Below are positions 6,277 to 8,309 of a stretch of DNA of 8,309 nucleotides, in pieces (position 1 is the first letter of the stretch; every line of letters starts with the position of its first letter). The notes beneath the pieces are model-generated. The model ran no database searches, had not been told where the DNA came from, and worked only from the letters and a program-made list of their open reading frames with translations. Origin of the DNA: UBA9547 sp044349205 (GTDB lineage: Bacteria > Bacteroidota > Bacteroidia > Cytophagales > UBA9547). The stretch spans positions 1-8,309 of the forward strand of contig JBIKRJ010000103.1 in assembly GCA_044349205.1 (NCBI GenBank), in the 5' to 3' direction. A program made the translations under genes and the position numbers.

Positions 6277-6307
6277 CAAAATTCGTTTAATAAATAGTTT
6301 CACCAAA
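6277..6307 (-). promoter_or_regulatory. Probable promoter of the arginine decarboxylase gene
   Basis: On the minus strand TTTG (6307-6304) is followed after exactly 19 bases by GAATTTTG (6284-6277), one base off TAnnTTTG. The spacer equals that of the predicted tRNA promoter in this window. Transcription would start near 6270, leaving a short leader of under 20 bases before the ATG at 6253. Confidence 0.55.
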
Positions 6308-6329
6308 GAAATAGCAAGATTATCTTATG

Positions 6330-6372
6330 GTTAAGCTTTAAAACTATTTTATCGCCCTTGTTTGTGCTTAAC
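6330..6372. repeat. Inverted repeat in the patatin-decarboxylase gap
   Basis: GTTAAGC (6330-6336) and GCTTAAC (6366-6372) are perfect 7-base inverted arms with 29 bases between them. The pair lies in the 185-base gap after the patatin-barrel stop and before the decarboxylase promoter. It lacks a T-run and has a large loop, so it is a poor terminator; a regulatory role or chance are both possible. Nothing else is visible in this gap apart from the promoter. Confidence 0.2.
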
Positions 6373-6438
6373 GGCAACAAGTTCTACAAGGAGCCAGTCG
6401 CTGAGAGATTGTCGAATGGATTTTGATTGTGCCTATTT

Positions 6439-8309
6439 TTAATCCCAAGAGCGGTTGTTGAATAAAATATAACCTACATGCAATAGTACGCCATACGAAC
6501 GACGAGGGTCGTCGTAGTACAAACCACTAATGCTCAACGGGCCAAATGGGGTAAAATATACCAAATTCACATTTCCACAAAAACGAATAGGTTCTAACCT
6601 GAGCACCGAGCGCACTTCTTGGTTGGGCATGGTTTCCAAACTATTGAACCTTTGAAAGAAAAAGGCCTCTGCCCTACACTGAAGTCTTGAATTGAATTTT
6701 ATAATGTTCTTGATACCACCTGCGATGTAATAGAAGCCTCGATAATTTTCCAAAAACAAGGTTTTGCTGTCTTGCATGGGAGAAAAAGCGGGTGAGGCAA
6801 TAAGGGTTGAAGTATAATTGCGAAGCACTGGCTGAGATGAAAATACTCCTTCGGCCAAATAGCCCAAATTGTACTTTTTACCAACAGGCACATACTGTTC
6901 GTATTTGAATTTTACTTTTAGCCAATTATGGGCTGTAAAACTCTTTTCTTTTAGCAATGAAGATGAGCCAGGTCTATGGCTTTCTTCGTCATAAAAATAT
7001 TTTACCCCAAAACTAAAGGCCGTACCTTTTGTAGGATACATTTTTTTATCTAAGTCGTAGTTATCCAAGGTGATACCGCTCGAAATGCCTTCGTGCATCG
7101 TTACATCCAATGTGTCTTTGTTGTTCAGGGTGTAATCATTGAGATAGCGGTCAAAATTATTGAAATAAAATTGTTGTGTCGACAGCCTAGTGCGCGACTT
7201 CCAAGGTATTCCAATCGACACACCCGCTTTGAAATCGTTTTGCCGAATGTAGGTTGGTATTTTATCGTCAAAGATAATTTCATTCATTCTGATAAAATCC
7301 CACTGGTTCCAAGTAACCTCGGGTTCAAGGTATAAAGGTTGTTTTACGGTAGGGAAAATAACCCGCATTTTGGCTTGGGCAGAATGGTAAAACCGCCCAG
7401 TGTAGAAATTTCCGTAAACCTGAAAAGACAATCGGTTAATGAAACTGTAGCTGTAACCAAGATACAACTGCTGCACTGCCCTAGTGGCTATGTTGCCGCC
7501 TAGTTCCAGTTCCAATTTGCGCTCTCGTTCCAATTTTGCATACAAATCATATTTGTGGGTAGTGTCGTTCCATTTGATAAGCGGAAAAAGCAAATTGAAA
7601 TTCCCATCTTGAATAATTCGGTAATAGCGAAGCGAAAATTTGTCGATAGTAAGTTCTTTCTTCCTCTCTCTTAGGGTATTGTACACAAAAGTGGCGTTGC
7701 TTTTGCGCAAACCTGAGATTTGGAGTTTTGACAAAGTTGTAGGTTCGGGCAAAGAGGCGAAATATTGGCGCCTTTGCAGCATTTTCTGAAAACCCGTTGT
7801 GTCGCGCAACTCGTTCAAATACGGTTCCAATCGTTTTTTTGCTTCGTCGTATCCTGCTTGAATTATGAGTTTTACTTGATCAAAATCTATTGTGGACAAA
7901 TTACTAAGGTTTGGATGCACATACACTCCTTTGTCTTTCAACAAGGTAGAATCCGATTTTGCAAAAAGCATATACAACAAAGACTGGGAAACATGCAATT
8001 CGTCCGATTCAAAAGGATAGTCGGTAAACGTTTTAGACGAAACATTGACCCCTATTACAAATTCAGGATTAAATTCGTCGAGAGCAACATCTACAGGAAA
8101 ATTGTTGTAAATACCCCCATCGTACACATACTTGCCGTCTATTTTGAAAGGCTTGAAAATAAGTGGCACCGACATGGTCGCTCTCAATGCCTCGCTCAAA
8201 TTTCCCTTTCGCAATACCAGTTTGGATTGCGAAAAAACATCGGCTGCAAGACATCTGAATGGCACCATCAAACTATCGAAATACTGTGTGACTACCGAGG
8301 CACGAGCCG
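6439..8309 (-). CDS. Patatin-like phospholipase fused to Omp85/BamA-type beta-barrel (partial, N-terminus off window)
   Basis: The frame is open across the right edge: twelve codons (ARASVVTQYFDS) precede the first possible internal start at 8271, so the true start is outside. The visible part has about 622 residues. The first 150 or so are the C-terminal half of a patatin domain, with RATMSVPLIFKPF and the catalytic aspartate in YVYDGGIYNNFPVD (Asp codon at 8121-8119). The GxSxG serine motif would lie upstream. Next comes a POTRA-like stretch (LSKLQISGLRKSNATFVYN through the region near 7560). The rest, roughly 7550 to 6439, is rich in alternating aromatic strands and ends in TPFGPLSISGLYYD and GVLLHVGYILF, as in outer-membrane Omp85 barrels. 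The order resembles PlpD/FplA type Vd autotransporters, so the protein probably sits in the outer membrane and hydrolyses lipids. The stop TAA is followed by no clear terminator. Confidence 0.88.
   Translation of the reverse strand, partial: ARASVVTQYFDSLMVPFRCLAADVFSQSKLVLRKGNLSEALRATMSVPLIFKPFKIDGKYVYDGGIYNNFPVDVALDEFNPEFVIGVNVSSKTFTDYPFESDELHVSQSLLYMLFAKSDSTLLKDKGVYVHPNLSNLSTIDFDQVKLIIQAGYDEAKKRLEPYLNELRDTTGFQKMLQRRQYFASLPEPTTLSKLQISGLRKSNATFVYNTLRERKKELTIDKFSLRYYRIIQDGNFNLLFPLIKWNDTTHKYDLYAKLERERKLELELGGNIATRAVQQLYLGYSYSFINRLSFQVYGNFYTGRFYHSAQAKMRVIFPTVKQPLYLEPEVTWNQWDFIRMNEIIFDDKIPTYIRQNDFKAGVSIGIPWKSRTRLSTQQFYFNNFDRYLNDYTLNNKDTLDVTMHEGISSGITLDNYDLDKKMYPTKGTAFSFGVKYFYDEESHRPGSSSLLKEKSFTAHNWLKVKFKYEQYVPVGKKYNLGYLAEGVFSSQPVLRNYTSTLIASPAFSPMQDSKTLFLENYRGFYYIAGGIKNIIKFNSRLQCRAEAFFFQRFNSLETMPNQEVRSVLRLEPIRFCGNVNLVYFTPFGPLSISGLYYDDPRRSYGVLLHVGYILFNNRSWD

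Noticed and set aside
6439..8271. Reading the patatin-barrel gene as complete from the TTG at 8271
   Set aside because: The frame stays open to the window edge and a patatin domain needs its upstream GxSxG half, so 8271 is not the true start.

Overview
The window looks like ordinary chromosomal DNA from a member of the Bacteroidota, probably in or near the Cytophagales. The evidence is AT-rich composition, no Shine-Dalgarno sites before the starts, promoter-like sequences of the Bacteroidota type (TTTG/TTGG, a 19-base spacer, then TAnnTTTG-like), and protein families typical of that phylum: a DUF1571/LysM protein, a particular RpoE-like ECF sigma factor, a short fold-III arginine decarboxylase and a patatin/Omp85 fusion. 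There are no transposases, phage genes, CRISPR repeats or resistance genes.

Layout. Positions 1-707 (minus) hold a secreted or anchored DUF1571-type protein with a LysM domain, cut by the left edge. Positions 780-1160 form a small minus-strand tRNA unit: promoter, tRNA-Ser(GCT), tRNA-Pro(TGG) and a strong rho-independent terminator. Positions 1188-3149 (minus) hold a two-gene unit: a PaaE-like flavin/2Fe-2S oxidoreductase followed 12 bases later by a CPBP (CAAX-type) membrane protease. A 185-base divergent intergenic region with a perfect 13-base palindrome separates this from a plus-strand unit at 3335-4837: an ECF sigma factor, a small anti-sigma-like protein whose zinc motif has decayed, and guanylate kinase (gmk). 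Gmk converges, with a 6-base gap, on a minus-strand arginine decarboxylase (4844-6253). The right end (6439-8309, minus) is a patatin phospholipase fused to a POTRA-like region and an Omp85-type beta-barrel, cut by the right edge before its catalytic serine motif.

How the genes fit together. The sigma factor and anti-sigma-like gene are a probable regulatory pair, and co-transcription with gmk may tie GMP phosphorylation to that regulon (inference). Arginine decarboxylase starts polyamine synthesis from arginine. The LysM protein, CPBP protease and patatin-barrel protein all act at the envelope. I see no wholly new multigene system. The items most worth a second look are the zinc-less anti-sigma-like protein, the LysM domain apparently inserted within a DUF1571 fold, the palindrome in the divergent promoter region, and the patatin-barrel fusion.
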